64,000 nucleotides of DNA from Teichococcus aestuarii. Its GTDB lineage: Bacteria > Pseudomonadota > Alphaproteobacteria > Acetobacterales > Acetobacteraceae. The DNA is taken from contig NZ_PDOA01000009.1 in the NCBI RefSeq assembly GCF_003116135.1, forward strand, positions 62,001-126,000, in the 5' to 3' direction. The position numbers were made by a program, and so were the translations under genes. Shown here one piece after another: positions 8,333-17,267 of the stretch. Positions within the stretch are counted from its first letter, which is position 1; each line of letters opens with the position of its first letter. The notes beneath the pieces are model-generated. The model saw only the letters and a program-made list of their open reading frames with translations, was not told the DNA's origin and did not search any database.

Positions 8333-8378
8333 CCCGGCGCCATGCGCCGGGCGGGGCTGCGTGACCAGCCCCGCCCGG
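8333..8378 (+). terminator. Two overlapping GC-rich hairpins after the alcohol dehydrogenase
   Basis: Hairpin A pairs CCCGGCGC (8333-8340) with GCGCCGGG (8344-8351). Hairpin B pairs CCGGGCGGGGCT (8347-8358) with AGCCCCGCCCGG (8367-8378). They share 8347-8351 and so exclude each other. Neither is followed by a T-tract, so rho-independent termination is uncertain. Confidence 0.45.
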
Positions 8379-8416
8379 TTGCGCTATGCTGCGGCACCGA
8401 AACCTGGGCGTGCCGC

Positions 8417-9841
8417 ATGACCCTCTCCCACGCCGAGCCGGCCGGTCTTTCCCCTCTCGCGGGGGAGGAGGCGCCGGCCTTCGTGCCGCCCTATCCGCCA
8501 CGGCCGCGCCGGCTGCCGCCGCTGCGCGAGCTGCTGCGCTCGCTGCGCCGCTCCTTCCTCGATTTCTGGCCGCAGTCCTGCTTCGAGCGGGAGATCCTGC
8601 GCCGCCGCGTGCTGATGCGCGACATCATCATCTGCAACAGCCCGGCCACCGTGCAGGAGGCCTTCGTCGACCAGGCCCCCGCCTTCGAGCGGAAGTCGCC
8701 GCAGATGCGCCACGCGCTGCGCCCGCTGCTGGGCGACGGGCTGTTCATCAGCGACGGCGCGCTGTGGAAGGAGCGCCGCCGGGTGGTGGCGCCGGTGACG
8801 CATGTCTCGCGCCTCGCCGCCCTGACGCCCCCCATCACCGAGGCCGCCGCCGAGCGGGCGGAGGCCTGGGCGCGGCGCGACCCGGCCGAGCCGGTCGACA
8901 TGCTGGCCGAGATGGGCCACCTGACGGCCGAGATCATCTGCCGCACCATCTTCGGCCGGCAGCTCGGCGGTGGTGCCGCGGCCACCGTGGTCAGCGCCTT
9001 CGCCGAATACCAGCGCGCCGTCGGGCAGACCGACCTGATCTCGCTGCTCGGCCTGCCGGACTGGATGCCGCGTTGGCAGCCCCGCCGCGCCCGCCGCGCC
9101 GGGCAGCGCATCCAGGCGGTGCTGGACGGGCTGATCGGGCATGTCCTCTCCGGCCGCGCCGGGGACGAGGCCAGCCTGATCCGCTCGATGGCCGAGGGCA
9201 TCAACCCCGCCACCGGCCGGCCGATGGAGCGCGAGGCCTTCCGCAACGAGGCCGCCGTGCTGTTCATGGCCGGGCACGAGACCACGGCCAACACCCTGGC
9301 CTGGGCCTGGTACCTGCTCAGCCAGTCGCCGTCCGTGCTGGCCCGCGTGCAGGCGGAGGCCGACGCGCTGCCCGGCCCCGCCCGCTACGCCGACATGGAG
9401 CGCCTGCGCTACACCCGCGCCGTGGTGGAGGAGACGCTGCGCCTCTACCCGCCCGTGCCGCTGCTGGCGCGGGAGGCGGTGGCGGCGGGCGAGATCGGCG
9501 GCCAGCCGGTGCGCAAGGGTTCGCTCGTCATCGCCGTGCCCTGGCTGCTGCACCGGCACCGCAAGCTGTGGCACGAGCCGGACGCCTTCCGCCCCGAGCG
9601 CTTCCTGCCCGGGGGGGAGGCCGCCAGCAAGCCGCGCTACACCTGGATTCCCTTCGCCATCGGGCCGCGCGTCTGCACCGGCGCGGCCTTCGGCCTCACC
9701 GAGGCGGTGCTGTGCCTGGCGACGCTGGCGCGCGGCGTGACGCCGCGTCTGGTGCCCGGCACGGTGGTCTATCCGGTCTGCCGGCTGACGCTGCGTCCGG
9801 GCGAGACGCTGCCCATGCACCTGCTGCCCCGCCATGTCTGA
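8417..9841 (+). CDS. Cytochrome P450
   Basis: A 474-residue soluble P450 mono-oxygenase. The I-helix oxygen-binding motif AGHETT is at about 285-290, the K-helix ExxR as EETLR near 338-342, and the haem-binding loop FAIGPRVCTG carries the axial Cys420. There is no membrane anchor, so it would need separate ferredoxin/reductase partners, none of which is adjacent. The start was set at MTLSHAEP; an upstream extension overlaps the hairpins. Its stop overlaps the following acyltransferase start by 8 bp, implying translational coupling and a lipid or fatty-acyl substrate, which is inference. Confidence 0.88.
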   Translation: MTLSHAEPAGLSPLAGEEAPAFVPPYPPRPRRLPPLRELLRSLRRSFLDFWPQSCFEREILRRRVLMRDIIICNSPATVQEAFVDQAPAFERKSPQMRHALRPLLGDGLFISDGALWKERRRVVAPVTHVSRLAALTPPITEAAAERAEAWARRDPAEPVDMLAEMGHLTAEIICRTIFGRQLGGGAAATVVSAFAEYQRAVGQTDLISLLGLPDWMPRWQPRRARRAGQRIQAVLDGLIGHVLSGRAGDEASLIRSMAEGINPATGRPMEREAFRNEAAVLFMAGHETTANTLAWAWYLLSQSPSVLARVQAEADALPGPARYADMERLRYTRAVVEETLRLYPPVPLLAREAVAAGEIGGQPVRKGSLVIAVPWLLHRHRKLWHEPDAFRPERFLPGGEAASKPRYTWIPFAIGPRVCTGAAFGLTEAVLCLATLARGVTPRLVPGTVVYPVCRLTLRPGETLPMHLLPRHV

Positions 9842-10691
9842 GCCCGCCCTCAAGGTGCGTCTGGACGGCGCCAAGGATCGCGCCCTGCACGGCCTCATGC
9901 GGATGCTGCCGGTGCCGCTCTGCTCGGCGATGGGGGCGGGTCTGGCGCGCTTCGCCATCCCGCTGCGGCACAAGGGGAAGCTCGCCCGCACCGAGGCCGC
10001 GCTCGCCGCGCTGCGGCCGGAGCTTGGCCCCGATGCGCGCCGCGCCCTGGCGCTGGACAATCTCGGCCAGGTGGCGCGCTGCCTGGCCGAGTTCTCGGCA
10101 CTCAGCCGCCTGTGGGCGGAGGGGCGCATCCTGGTGGAGGGGGCGGAGAACCTGCCGCCGGGGCGGGTGATCGTGGGCGGGCTGCACCTGGGGAACTGGG
10201 AGGTGATCGGCGCCGCGCTGTGCGGGATGGGGCGTGGGCTCGACGCCATCTACCAGCCGCCCGCCAGCCCGGCGAAGCACGCCATCGCCGTGCGGGCCCG
10301 CACCGATTACGGGGCGCGGCTGATCCCGCCCAGCACCAGCGCGGCGCGTGAGGCGCTGCGGCGGGTGCAGGCGGGGCGCGCGCCCTTCCTGATCTATCTC
10401 GACGAGTACAAGGGCGGCCGGGTGAACGCCCCCGCCCTGGGCCGACTCCTACCCACCGGCGGCAACATCGCCACCGCCCTGCGGCTGGCGGCGAAGACTG
10501 GCGCGGCCCTGGTGCCGGCCTATGCGCTGCGCGAGCCGGGGCCGCGCTTCCGGCTGCGCTTCCTGCCGCCCGTGCCGGTCAGCGGCGCGCTGGAGGCCGA
10601 CATCGCCGCGCTGGAGGCGGTGATCGACCCCATCGTGCGGGCCCATCTGGAGCAGTGGTTCATGCTGCATGTGTTCCGGCCCGACCGGTAG
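9834..10691 (+). CDS. LpxL/HtrB-like lysophospholipid acyltransferase
   Basis: A 285-residue acyltransferase of the lipid A late-acyltransferase superfamily. The catalytic H-x4-E motif is HLGNWE (His118 to Glu123) after the short beta strand RVIVGG. A second family region reads FLIYLDEYKGGRVNAP. Only weak hydrophobicity is present at the N-terminus. Transfer of an acyl chain to lipid A or another polar lipid at the inner membrane is expected from the family. The ATG lies inside the last codons of the P450 gene, so both are very likely made together. It may be a lipid-modifying enzyme rather than true LpxL. Confidence 0.8.
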   Translation: MSEPALKVRLDGAKDRALHGLMRMLPVPLCSAMGAGLARFAIPLRHKGKLARTEAALAALRPELGPDARRALALDNLGQVARCLAEFSALSRLWAEGRILVEGAENLPPGRVIVGGLHLGNWEVIGAALCGMGRGLDAIYQPPASPAKHAIAVRARTDYGARLIPPSTSAAREALRRVQAGRAPFLIYLDEYKGGRVNAPALGRLLPTGGNIATALRLAAKTGAALVPAYALREPGPRFRLRFLPPVPVSGALEADIAALEAVIDPIVRAHLEQWFMLHVFRPDR

Positions 10692-10700
10692 GGGCCGGCG

Positions 10701-11513
10701 CTACATCCGGCCGTCCAGCAGCTCCACGTACCGGGCGGCCGAGCGGGCGACGATCCCCGGCCCGTCGCGCAGCACCTCCTGCCCGGCGAAGGCGCCGTAG
10801 ATGCGCTCGTAGCGCCAGGGCGCCAGGGTGGCGGCGATGCGCCGCACCGCATCGGCGGGCAGCGGCAGCATGTTCGGGTAGCTCCACTGGAACGACACCC
10901 GCCGCGCCCCGGGGGTGACCTGGACGATGTCGCCCGCGAGCAGGGCGCCGGCGCCCTCGGCGGCCTGCGCCCAGTGCAGCACGGTGCCGCCCGGGAAGTG
11001 GCCGCCGGCGCGGATCAGCGTCGCTCCCGGCGCCAGCTCCAGCGTCTCTCCTTCCCACAGGCGCAGGGCGGGGGAGGGGCGCATGATCCAGTCCCGGTCC
11101 GCCGCGTGCAGGTGCAGGGTGGCGCCGAAGGCGGCCGCCCAGTCCTGCATCGTGGTGTAGTAGTGCGGGTGCGAGATGGCGATGGCGCGGATCCCGCCCA
11201 GCCCATGCACCAGCGCCTCCGTCGCCGCGTCGAGCAGCGCGATGCAGTCCCACAGGATGTTGCCGTGCGGCGTGACCAGCAGGAAGGCGCGCTGGTTGAT
11301 GGCGAAGGCCGGCACCGTCTGCACGCTGAACAGGCCGGGCTCGTGGCGGCGCCAGGCGTTGCGGTGGCCCTGCGCCAGCGCCTCCCGCCCCGTCCAGGCC
11401 TGGCCGGTGGCGGGGACGTATTGCCGCTCGTCCTGGCAGATGGGGCAGGCATCGGGTGGCGCGGCGGCCTCCGGGTAGGCGGTGCCGCAGGCCGTGCACA
11501 GGAACACCGTCAT
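10701..11513 (-). CDS. MBL-fold hydrolase with N-terminal zinc ribbon
   Basis: A 270-residue protein. The N-terminus carries two CxxC knuckles (Cys6/Cys9 and Cys23/Cys26), a rubredoxin-like ribbon. A metallo-beta-lactamase fold follows. The active-site strand reads ISHPHYYTTMQDW, keeping HxH but lacking the following Asp-His of the usual HxHxDH. Later family positions include GGHFPGGTVLHW and LAGDIVQV. Catalysis is therefore uncertain, though this variant recurs in related proteins. The start ATG has AGGAGGA upstream. It lies 26 bp after the amidase on the same strand, so the two probably form an operon. Confidence 0.75.
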   Translation of the reverse strand: MTVFLCTACGTAYPEAAAPPDACPICQDERQYVPATGQAWTGREALAQGHRNAWRRHEPGLFSVQTVPAFAINQRAFLLVTPHGNILWDCIALLDAATEALVHGLGGIRAIAISHPHYYTTMQDWAAAFGATLHLHAADRDWIMRPSPALRLWEGETLELAPGATLIRAGGHFPGGTVLHWAQAAEGAGALLAGDIVQVTPGARRVSFQWSYPNMLPLPADAVRRIAATLAPWRYERIYGAFAGQEVLRDGPGIVARSAARYVELLDGRM

Positions 11514-11539
11514 CGCGCTTCCTCCTGTTCCGGGCCGCC

Positions 11540-12802
11540 TCAGGCGCCGATCACCCGTTCCACCCAGCCGGCCCAGCCGAGCAGCGCGGCATCGGCGCCG
11601 AAGGGAGCCACGAGCTGCACGCCGAGCGGCATGCCGGCGGCGCCGGTGCCGGCGGGCAGGCTGATGCAGGGGCCGTGCAGCGCCGTCCACAGCGCGTTGC
11701 AGGCCGGGTCGCCGGTCGCCTCCAGCCCCAGCGGCGCCTCGGAGGGCGCGGAAGCGGTGAGCAGGATGTCGTACTCCGCCATCAGGTCGCGGAAGGCGGC
11801 GCGGGCGGTGGCGAAGGCGGCGCGCCCGTCGATCAGGGCGGTGGCGGGCAGGCTCTCGGCCCAGTCCAGCCGCTCGGTCAGCACGGGGGAGATGAGGGCG
11901 CGCGCCGCGTTGCGCTCCCAGGCCAGGGCGTGCGCCGTCTCGGCGTTCATCACCACCGGGTGGGCCTCCACCGCCGCCCGCAGCGGCGCGGTGAGCGGGA
12001 CCGGCGTCACCCGCGCCCCGGCGCGGGCGCAGGCGGCGGCCACCGCCTCGATGCGGGCGCGGCTGTCCTCGGTCAGCAGCGATTCGCCGGGGCCGAAGCA
12101 GAGGGCGATGCGCGGCGCCGCCTCGGGCCTGGCGGAGAAGTCCAGCCCCGTCAGCGCGCCGGCGAACAGCGCGCAATCGGCCGCGCCGCGGCCGAACACG
12201 CCGATCGTGTCCAGGCTCTCGCTCATCACCTTCATGCCGGCGCGGTGGATCAGCCCGTAGCTCGGCTTGAAGCCGGCGATGCCGCAATAGGCGGCGGGGC
12301 GCAGCACGGAGCCCGCCGTCTGCGTGCCGAAGGCCAGCGGGAAGAAGCCCGCCGCCACCCCCGCCGCCGAGCCCTGGCTGGAGCCGCCCGGGGTGCGCGC
12401 CGGGTCGTGCGGGTTGGTGGTGGGGCCGGGGTGGCGCGTCGCGAACTCGGTGGTGACGGTCTTGCCCTGGATGACGCCGCCGGCGCGCCGCGCCAGCGCC
12501 ACGGCGGCGGCATCGGCGCGCGGCCGGTGCCCGGCCCAGATGGGCGAGCCGTACTGCGAGGGCAGGTCGGCGGTGTCGAGCACGTCCTTCACGCCCACCG
12601 GCAGGCCGTGCAGCGGGCCGGGCAGCGCCGCCGCCGCGGCCTGCCGCACCCGCGCGGGCTCCAGCGAGACGAAGGCGCGCACCGTGCCGTCCCGCGCCGC
12701 GGCGCGCTCCAGGCAGGCCTCGGCCAGGGTGGCGGGGGAGAGGCTGCCGGCAGCGATGCGCGCGGCGGCCTCGGTGGCGGAGAGATCGGCGGGATGGGTC
12801 AT
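11540..12802 (-). CDS. Amidase signature family enzyme
   Basis: A 420-residue cytoplasmic amidase. The Ser-cisSer-Lys triad is visible: Lys72 in GVKDVLDT, the GGSSQGSAAG loop at 139-148, and the nucleophile Ser165 in GTQTAGSVLRPA. GFKPSYG follows as usual. Length is a little short of GatA (about 480), and the C-terminal part lacks the typical tRNA-amidotransferase regions, so a small-molecule amide hydrolase is more likely. The start was taken at MTHPADLS, before which the extension reads into a promoter-like AT-richer stretch. It forms an apparent operon with the downstream MBL protein. Confidence 0.82.
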   Translation of the reverse strand: MTHPADLSATEAAARIAAGSLSPATLAEACLERAAARDGTVRAFVSLEPARVRQAAAAALPGPLHGLPVGVKDVLDTADLPSQYGSPIWAGHRPRADAAAVALARRAGGVIQGKTVTTEFATRHPGPTTNPHDPARTPGGSSQGSAAGVAAGFFPLAFGTQTAGSVLRPAAYCGIAGFKPSYGLIHRAGMKVMSESLDTIGVFGRGAADCALFAGALTGLDFSARPEAAPRIALCFGPGESLLTEDSRARIEAVAAACARAGARVTPVPLTAPLRAAVEAHPVVMNAETAHALAWERNAARALISPVLTERLDWAESLPATALIDGRAAFATARAAFRDLMAEYDILLTASAPSEAPLGLEATGDPACNALWTALHGPCISLPAGTGAAGMPLGVQLVAPFGADAALLGWAGWVERVIGA

Positions 12803-12998
12803 GGCGCCGATGCTAGGCAAAAGCCGGGCCAGGTCCACCCGGCACATCTGTTTCGCTCTCGGCTTGTTCAACCGGGGGCATGCCGTTGCGTCATCATAAC
12901 TGTAAGAAAATGTCAGGATGCTGGCTAAGCTGAAGGGGCCGTGGCGGTGCCGCTGGCAAAGCCGGTCCACGGTCGCATCCGGTCAGGGAGCCAAGGGG

Positions 12999-13751
12999 AT
13001 GGACATGAGCAGGCGCATGGCGGCCGAGTTCCTCGGCACCGCCTGGCTGACCTTCGGCGGCTGCGGCAGCGCCGTGCTGGCGGCCGCCTATCCCGGCCTC
13101 GGCATCGGCTTCACGGGTGTCGCCCTGGCCTTCGGGCTGAGCGTGCTCTGCATGGCCTATGCGGTCGGCCCCATTTCGGGTGGGCACTTCAACCCGGCCG
13201 TCACGCTCGGCCTGTGGGTGGGTGGGCGCGTGCCCTCCGCCACGCTGCTGCCCTACATGGCGGCGCAGGTGGCGGGCGCGGTCGCGGCGGCGGCCCTGCT
13301 CTACCTCATCGCCAGCGGCAAGCCCGGCTTCGAGCCGGGCGGCTTCGCCGCCAATGGCTACGGCGCGCTCAGCCCGGGCCAGTACACGCTGCTGGCCTGC
13401 CTGCTGATGGAGGTGGTGGCCACCGCCGTCTTCCTGGTGGTCATCATGGGCGCCACGGCGCCGAAGGCACCGGGCGGCTTCGCGCCGATCGCCATCGGGC
13501 TGGCGCTGACGCTGATCCACCTGCTGTCCATCCCCGTCACCAACACCTCGGTGAACCCGGCGCGCAGCACCGGGCCGGCGCTGTTCGCGGGCGGGGATTA
13601 TATCTTCCAGCTCTGGCTGTTCTGGCTGGCGCCGATGGCGGGCGCGGTTCTGGGCGGCTGGCTGGCGCGCAGCCTGGGGCAGGATGCGGCCTCGGGCGAG
13701 AAGCCGCAGATCGCCACCACCCCCTCCGGCCCCACCGCGCCCGCGCACTGA
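12999..13751 (+). CDS. aqpZ: Aquaporin Z
   Basis: A 250-residue inner-membrane water channel with six hydrophobic spans and the two NPA boxes, [13 protein letters not shown] (62-74) and [12 protein letters not shown] near residue 187. The N-terminus ([21 protein letters not shown]) and segments such as [16 protein letters not shown] closely follow E. coli AqpZ. Two ATGs six bases apart are possible (12999 or 13005); AGGGAG and AAGGGG lie just upstream. It is divergent from the amidase, with a 196-bp gap. An inverted repeat follows at 13819-13851. Confidence 0.93.
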   Translation: MDMSRRMAAEFLGTAWLTFGGCGSAVLAAAYPGLGIGFTGVALAFGLSVLCMAYAVGPISGGHFNPAVTLGLWVGGRVPSATLLPYMAAQVAGAVAAAALLYLIASGKPGFEPGGFAANGYGALSPGQYTLLACLLMEVVATAVFLVVIMGATAPKAPGGFAPIAIGLALTLIHLLSIPVTNTSVNPARSTGPALFAGGDYIFQLWLFWLAPMAGAVLGGWLARSLGQDAASGEKPQIATTPSGPTAPAH

Positions 13752-13818
13752 CCACGATCGCCGAGCCCGCCCACTGGCCGGGACCGCCCCGGCCAGACCT
13801 CCCCAAGGGTGGGGGAAT

Positions 13819-13851
13819 GCCCGGATGCCGTGCCTGCGCTGGCATCCGGGC
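13819..13851. terminator. Terminator-like inverted repeat after aqpZ
   Basis: GCCCGGATGCC (13819-13829) pairs perfectly with GGCATCCGGGC (13841-13851) across an 11-nt loop, 67 nt after the aqpZ stop. No T-tract follows, so the terminator role is uncertain. Confidence 0.45.
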
Positions 13852-13946
13852 GCCCGGCCTCCGGCTGCTGCGCGGTGCGTCCTCCCCTCCCGCCGGCCCT
13901 CCTGCCGGCCCTGGCGCCGCGCCCTCCGCGTCCCCATTCTGAAGCG

Positions 13947-14483
13947 ATGCCCCGTTCCGCCCGAGAGGGCGCCATCCACGTCGCTGTCGCGGCGGATGGC
14001 GCGCTGCACTACGCCATCCCCGGCTCGCCCGAGACCCTGCCGCCCGTCGCCCCCCGCGCCCTCAGCCTGGCCTGGGACGCGGCGCGCGCCGCCGCCGCCG
14101 CCGAGGCCTGGGGGCCGCACCGCACCCTGGCCTTCGAGGGCGGCGCCGTGATGGCGCTGGCCGATGCCGATGCCGCCTGCTGGGCGGAGGCGGTGGATCG
14201 CGCCGTGGGGCTCGGCACCCTGCCGGGGCTGGCGCTCTGCCTGCGGCTGCTGGCGCTGGTCGAGCTGCTCGGCCGGGCGGCCTGGGCGCGCGGCCTGTTC
14301 GCCATCGCCGCCGACGGGATCGAGCTGCACCCGGCGCTGCTGGCCGCCGCCGCCGCCGCGCCGCTGGATGGCGGGGCCCGGTTCGACGAAACCGGCATGA
14401 AGCGTCTATTGTCCAACCGCATCGCCGGCGCGGCGGGGGCAGGGGCGGAGACGGGAGTCGCGGGGCAGGGCGCCACGCGCTGA
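13947..14483 (+). CDS. Hypothetical protein
   Basis: A 178-residue protein I do not recognise. It starts MPRSAREGAIHVAVAADGALHY, is alanine-rich and largely helical, with no signal peptide and no clear membrane span. The central stretch GLALCLRLLALVELLGRAAWARGLFAIAADGIELHPALL resembles a packed helical domain. No catalytic motif is visible. It is followed after 67 bp by a lipoprotein gene on the same strand. The GAAGCG before the ATG is a weak ribosome site. Coding is supported by the strong third-position GC bias. Confidence 0.55.
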   Translation: MPRSAREGAIHVAVAADGALHYAIPGSPETLPPVAPRALSLAWDAARAAAAAEAWGPHRTLAFEGGAVMALADADAACWAEAVDRAVGLGTLPGLALCLRLLALVELLGRAAWARGLFAIAADGIELHPALLAAAAAAPLDGGARFDETGMKRLLSNRIAGAAGAGAETGVAGQGATR

Positions 14484-14550
14484 TCCGCCCGCCCGGCCTC
14501 CGGCGCGCGGCCCTCGCCCGATCCTCTGCCTGACACCGCCGGAGCGCGCC

Positions 14551-14880
14551 ATGAAACGCCTGATCCTTCCCCTGATGCTGCTGACGGGTGCCTGCGCCGC
14601 GCCGCCGCCGGCCACGCCCGAGCAGCGCCAGCGGGACGCCACCAGCGCCGCCTGCCGCGACCAGGTCGAGCGGCAGATGCGCTTCCGCGAGCGTGGCCAG
14701 ACCATGCGGGTGGACGAGGCCGAGTCGCGGCTGGGCAGCGGCGCCTACATGGGCAACCCGCTGGAGCGCTCGCAGCTCGGCGCCCGCTTCGAGCGGGACC
14801 GGCTGCTCGACGAATGCATGCGCGGCGCCCAGGACCAGCCTGGCCCGGCCTCACCCACGGGGGGCGGGCGGGGCTCCTGA
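14551..14880 (+). CDS. Small putative lipoprotein
   Basis: A 109-residue protein with a short lipoprotein signal peptide: MKRLILPLMLLTGAC, lipobox LTGAC with Cys15 as the lipidation site. The mature part is charged and glutamine/arginine-rich (EQRQRDATSAACRDQ, ERSQLGARFERDRLLDECM), with two further cysteines that could pair. It ends in a glycine/serine tail. Function unknown; the family was not recognised. The MFS transporter frame begins directly at its stop codon, suggesting coupled translation. Confidence 0.7.
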   Translation: MKRLILPLMLLTGACAAPPPATPEQRQRDATSAACRDQVERQMRFRERGQTMRVDEAESRLGSGAYMGNPLERSQLGARFERDRLLDECMRGAQDQPGPASPTGGGRGS

Positions 14881-14881
14881 G

Positions 14882-16159
14882 CTGCCGCTGTTCCGGTCGC
14901 CCTTCGGCGCGCTGGGACGCGCGCTGGCGACCCGAAACGCCCGCATCTTCTTCGGCGCCAGCCTGGCCGCCTGGACCGGGCTCTGGATGCACCGCATCGC
15001 CGTCGCCTGGCTGGCCTGGGAGCTGACGGGAAGCGCCCTCTGGGTCGGTCTCGTCGCCTTCTGCGACCTGGCGCCGGCGGCCGTCATCAGCCCCATTGCC
15101 GGCGCGGTGGCGGACCGGGTAGACCGGCTGCGCCTCGCCACCATCTCGCAGGCCGCCATCGGGCTGGCGGCGGCGGCGGTGGCCGCGCTGGTCGCCACCG
15201 GCGCCATGCGCATCGAGTACCTGCTGCTGCTGGAGCTGTTCAGCGGCACCGCCGCCAGCTTCGCCCAGCCGGCGCGGCAGACGCTGATGGCCGGCATCGT
15301 CGGCCGCGCCGACCTGCCGGCGGCGGTGGCCTGCAACAGCCTCATCTTCAACGTGGCGCGCTTCATCGGGCCGGCGCTGGCCGGGCCGGTCATCGCCGGC
15401 TTCGGCGTGGCGCCGGCCATCGCCTGCAACGCGGTGGCCTATCTCAGCGCCGTCGTCACCATGCCGATGCTGCGGGTGGACCCGGCGCACCGGCACGGCC
15501 ACCCCGCCACCGCCAGCCTGTTCGCCGAGGTGCGGGAGGGCTGGGGCTATGTGGCGCGCCACCCCGGGCTCGGGCCGCTGCTGCTGTATGCCGCCTCGCT
15601 CGGCGTGCTGCTGCGCGCGGTGCAGGAGCTGCTGCCGCCCTTCGTCGAGCGCAATTTCGGGCGTGGCGCCGAATCGCTGGCGCTGATCACCGCCTGCTTC
15701 GGCATCGGCGCGCTGGTGGCGGGGCTGTGGCTGGCGGCGCGCGGGCGCACCAATGGCGCCACCCGCATCGCCATCCTCGCCGGGCTGGCCCAGGCGGTGG
15801 CGACGGCGGGCTTCGTCGCGACGGGCTGGTTCCCCTTCGGCCTGCTCTGCGCGGCGTTGATCGGTGCCACCGCCTCGCTGCACGGCATCTCGGTGCAGCA
15901 GCTCGCCCAGACGGCGGCGGACCCGGCCATGCGCGGCCGGGTGCTGGCGCTGTGGGGCATGATCACCCGTGCCTGCCCGGCGCTCGGGGCGCTGCTGCTC
16001 GGCGCGGCGGGGGAGGCGTTCGGCCTGCGCTGGCCCACGCTGGTGGGCGTCGTGCTCGGGCTGCTGGTCTTTGCCTGGGGCTGGACGCGCTACCGGGATA
16101 TCGAGGCGGCGCTGGAAGGCCCGCCCCCGGACGAAACCCTCGAAGGAGAGAAGCGATGA
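14882..16159 (+). CDS. MFS transporter (start codon uncertain)
   Basis: About 425 residues with some 12 membrane segments, of the major facilitator superfamily, DHA3-like exporters. The loop 2-3 signature reads GAVADRVDRLRLATIS, and loops such as RNFGRGAESLALI fit. The frame has no ATG, GTG or TTG between the lipoprotein stop and the first membrane span. The first in-frame codons that make sense are CTGs at 14882 or 14888, behind a G-rich stretch; the nearest GTG (14693) would add some 60 residues antiphase to the lipoprotein gene. The boundary given is a best estimate. The stop overlaps the next ATG (ATGA). Confidence 0.75.
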   Translation: MPLFRSPFGALGRALATRNARIFFGASLAAWTGLWMHRIAVAWLAWELTGSALWVGLVAFCDLAPAAVISPIAGAVADRVDRLRLATISQAAIGLAAAAVAALVATGAMRIEYLLLLELFSGTAASFAQPARQTLMAGIVGRADLPAAVACNSLIFNVARFIGPALAGPVIAGFGVAPAIACNAVAYLSAVVTMPMLRVDPAHRHGHPATASLFAEVREGWGYVARHPGLGPLLLYAASLGVLLRAVQELLPPFVERNFGRGAESLALITACFGIGALVAGLWLAARGRTNGATRIAILAGLAQAVATAGFVATGWFPFGLLCAALIGATASLHGISVQQLAQTAADPAMRGRVLALWGMITRACPALGALLLGAAGEAFGLRWPTLVGVVLGLLVFAWGWTRYRDIEAALEGPPPDETLEGEKR

Positions 16160-17136
16160 GCCTGCAAGCCGCGATCGTCGGCATGGGACGCTGGGGCCGC
16201 ACCCTGGTGGAGAGCGTGCAGGGCCGCAACGAGGCGGGCCTCCGCTTCGTCGCCGGCAGCACCGGCACGCCGGAGAAGGCGCGCGACTGGGCCGCCGCCC
16301 AGGGGCTGCGCCTGCACGACAGCTTTGAGGCCGTGCTGGCCGACCCGGCGGTGCAGGCGGTGGTGCTGGCCACGCCCCACAAGCTGCACGCCGAGCAGGT
16401 GATCGCCGCCGCGCGGGCGGGCAAGCCTGTGTTTGTCGAGAAGCCCTTCACGCTGAGCAAGGCCAGCGCCGAGGCGGCGGTGGCGGCCTGCCGCGAGGCG
16501 GGCGTGGTGCTGGCGCTCGGCCACAACCGCCGCTTCCTGCCGGCGGTGGCGGAGCTGAAGGCGATGCTCTCCGATGGCCGCATCGGCACGCTGCTGCATG
16601 TGGAGGGGCATTTCAGCGGCCCCGGCGCCGCCGCCTACAAGGCCGGCATGTGGCGCGCCGACCGCAGCGAGAGCCCGCTCGGCGGCATGGGCGGCATGGG
16701 CATCCACATGATCGACATGATGGTGAACCTGGCCGGCCCCATCGGCGAGGTGTCCGTGCACAGCACCGCCCGCGTGCTGGAGAACGGGCTCGACGACACC
16801 ACCGCCATGCTCTGCCGCTTCGCCAGCGGCGCCACCGGCACCTTCGCCACCCTGGCCTATGCGCCGCGCTGCTGGCGCGTGGCCCTCTACGGCAGCGAGG
16901 GCTGGGCGGAGCTGACCGACCACGAGCACCTCGTCTATCGCCCGCGCGAGGGGGAGGGCTTCACCCGCGACTTCCCGAAGGTGGACATCGAGCGCGCCGA
17001 ACTGGAGGCCTTCGCCGCCGCCGTGGCGGGCGGCCCGGCCTATCCGCTGCCGCTGGAGCAGGCGGTGCACGGCGTGTCGGTGTTCGAGACAATGATCGTG
17101 GCCGCGGCCTCGGGGGGCGCGCACGCGGTGCCCTGA
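16156..17136 (+). CDS. Gfo/Idh/MocA family oxidoreductase
   Basis: A 326-residue NAD(P)-binding oxidoreductase. The Rossmann motif is IVGMGRWGR near the N-terminus. The family motif EKPF follows at VFVEKPFTLSK, and the catalytic-type segment is GGMGGMGIHMIDMM, where the histidine is usual. Substrates in this family are sugars, cyclitols and other hydroxylated compounds; none can be named here. The ATG has GGAGAG upstream and overlaps the MFS stop by 4 bp, so an exporter-importer and oxidoreductase pair is likely made together. Confidence 0.85.
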   Translation: MSLQAAIVGMGRWGRTLVESVQGRNEAGLRFVAGSTGTPEKARDWAAAQGLRLHDSFEAVLADPAVQAVVLATPHKLHAEQVIAAARAGKPVFVEKPFTLSKASAEAAVAACREAGVVLALGHNRRFLPAVAELKAMLSDGRIGTLLHVEGHFSGPGAAAYKAGMWRADRSESPLGGMGGMGIHMIDMMVNLAGPIGEVSVHSTARVLENGLDDTTAMLCRFASGATGTFATLAYAPRCWRVALYGSEGWAELTDHEHLVYRPREGEGFTRDFPKVDIERAELEAFAAAVAGGPAYPLPLEQAVHGVSVFETMIVAAASGGAHAVP

Positions 17137-17267
17137 GCGGAGGGCTCGATGGGCGGGCGGCACCTGCCTTGCGGGCCGTCCATGTGCGGCCTAGAAGCGC
17201 CGGGCCCCATGCCGCCGGCCGGATTCGCCCGGCCCGGCGGCTTCACAGCAGGGAGTGCGAAGATCCG

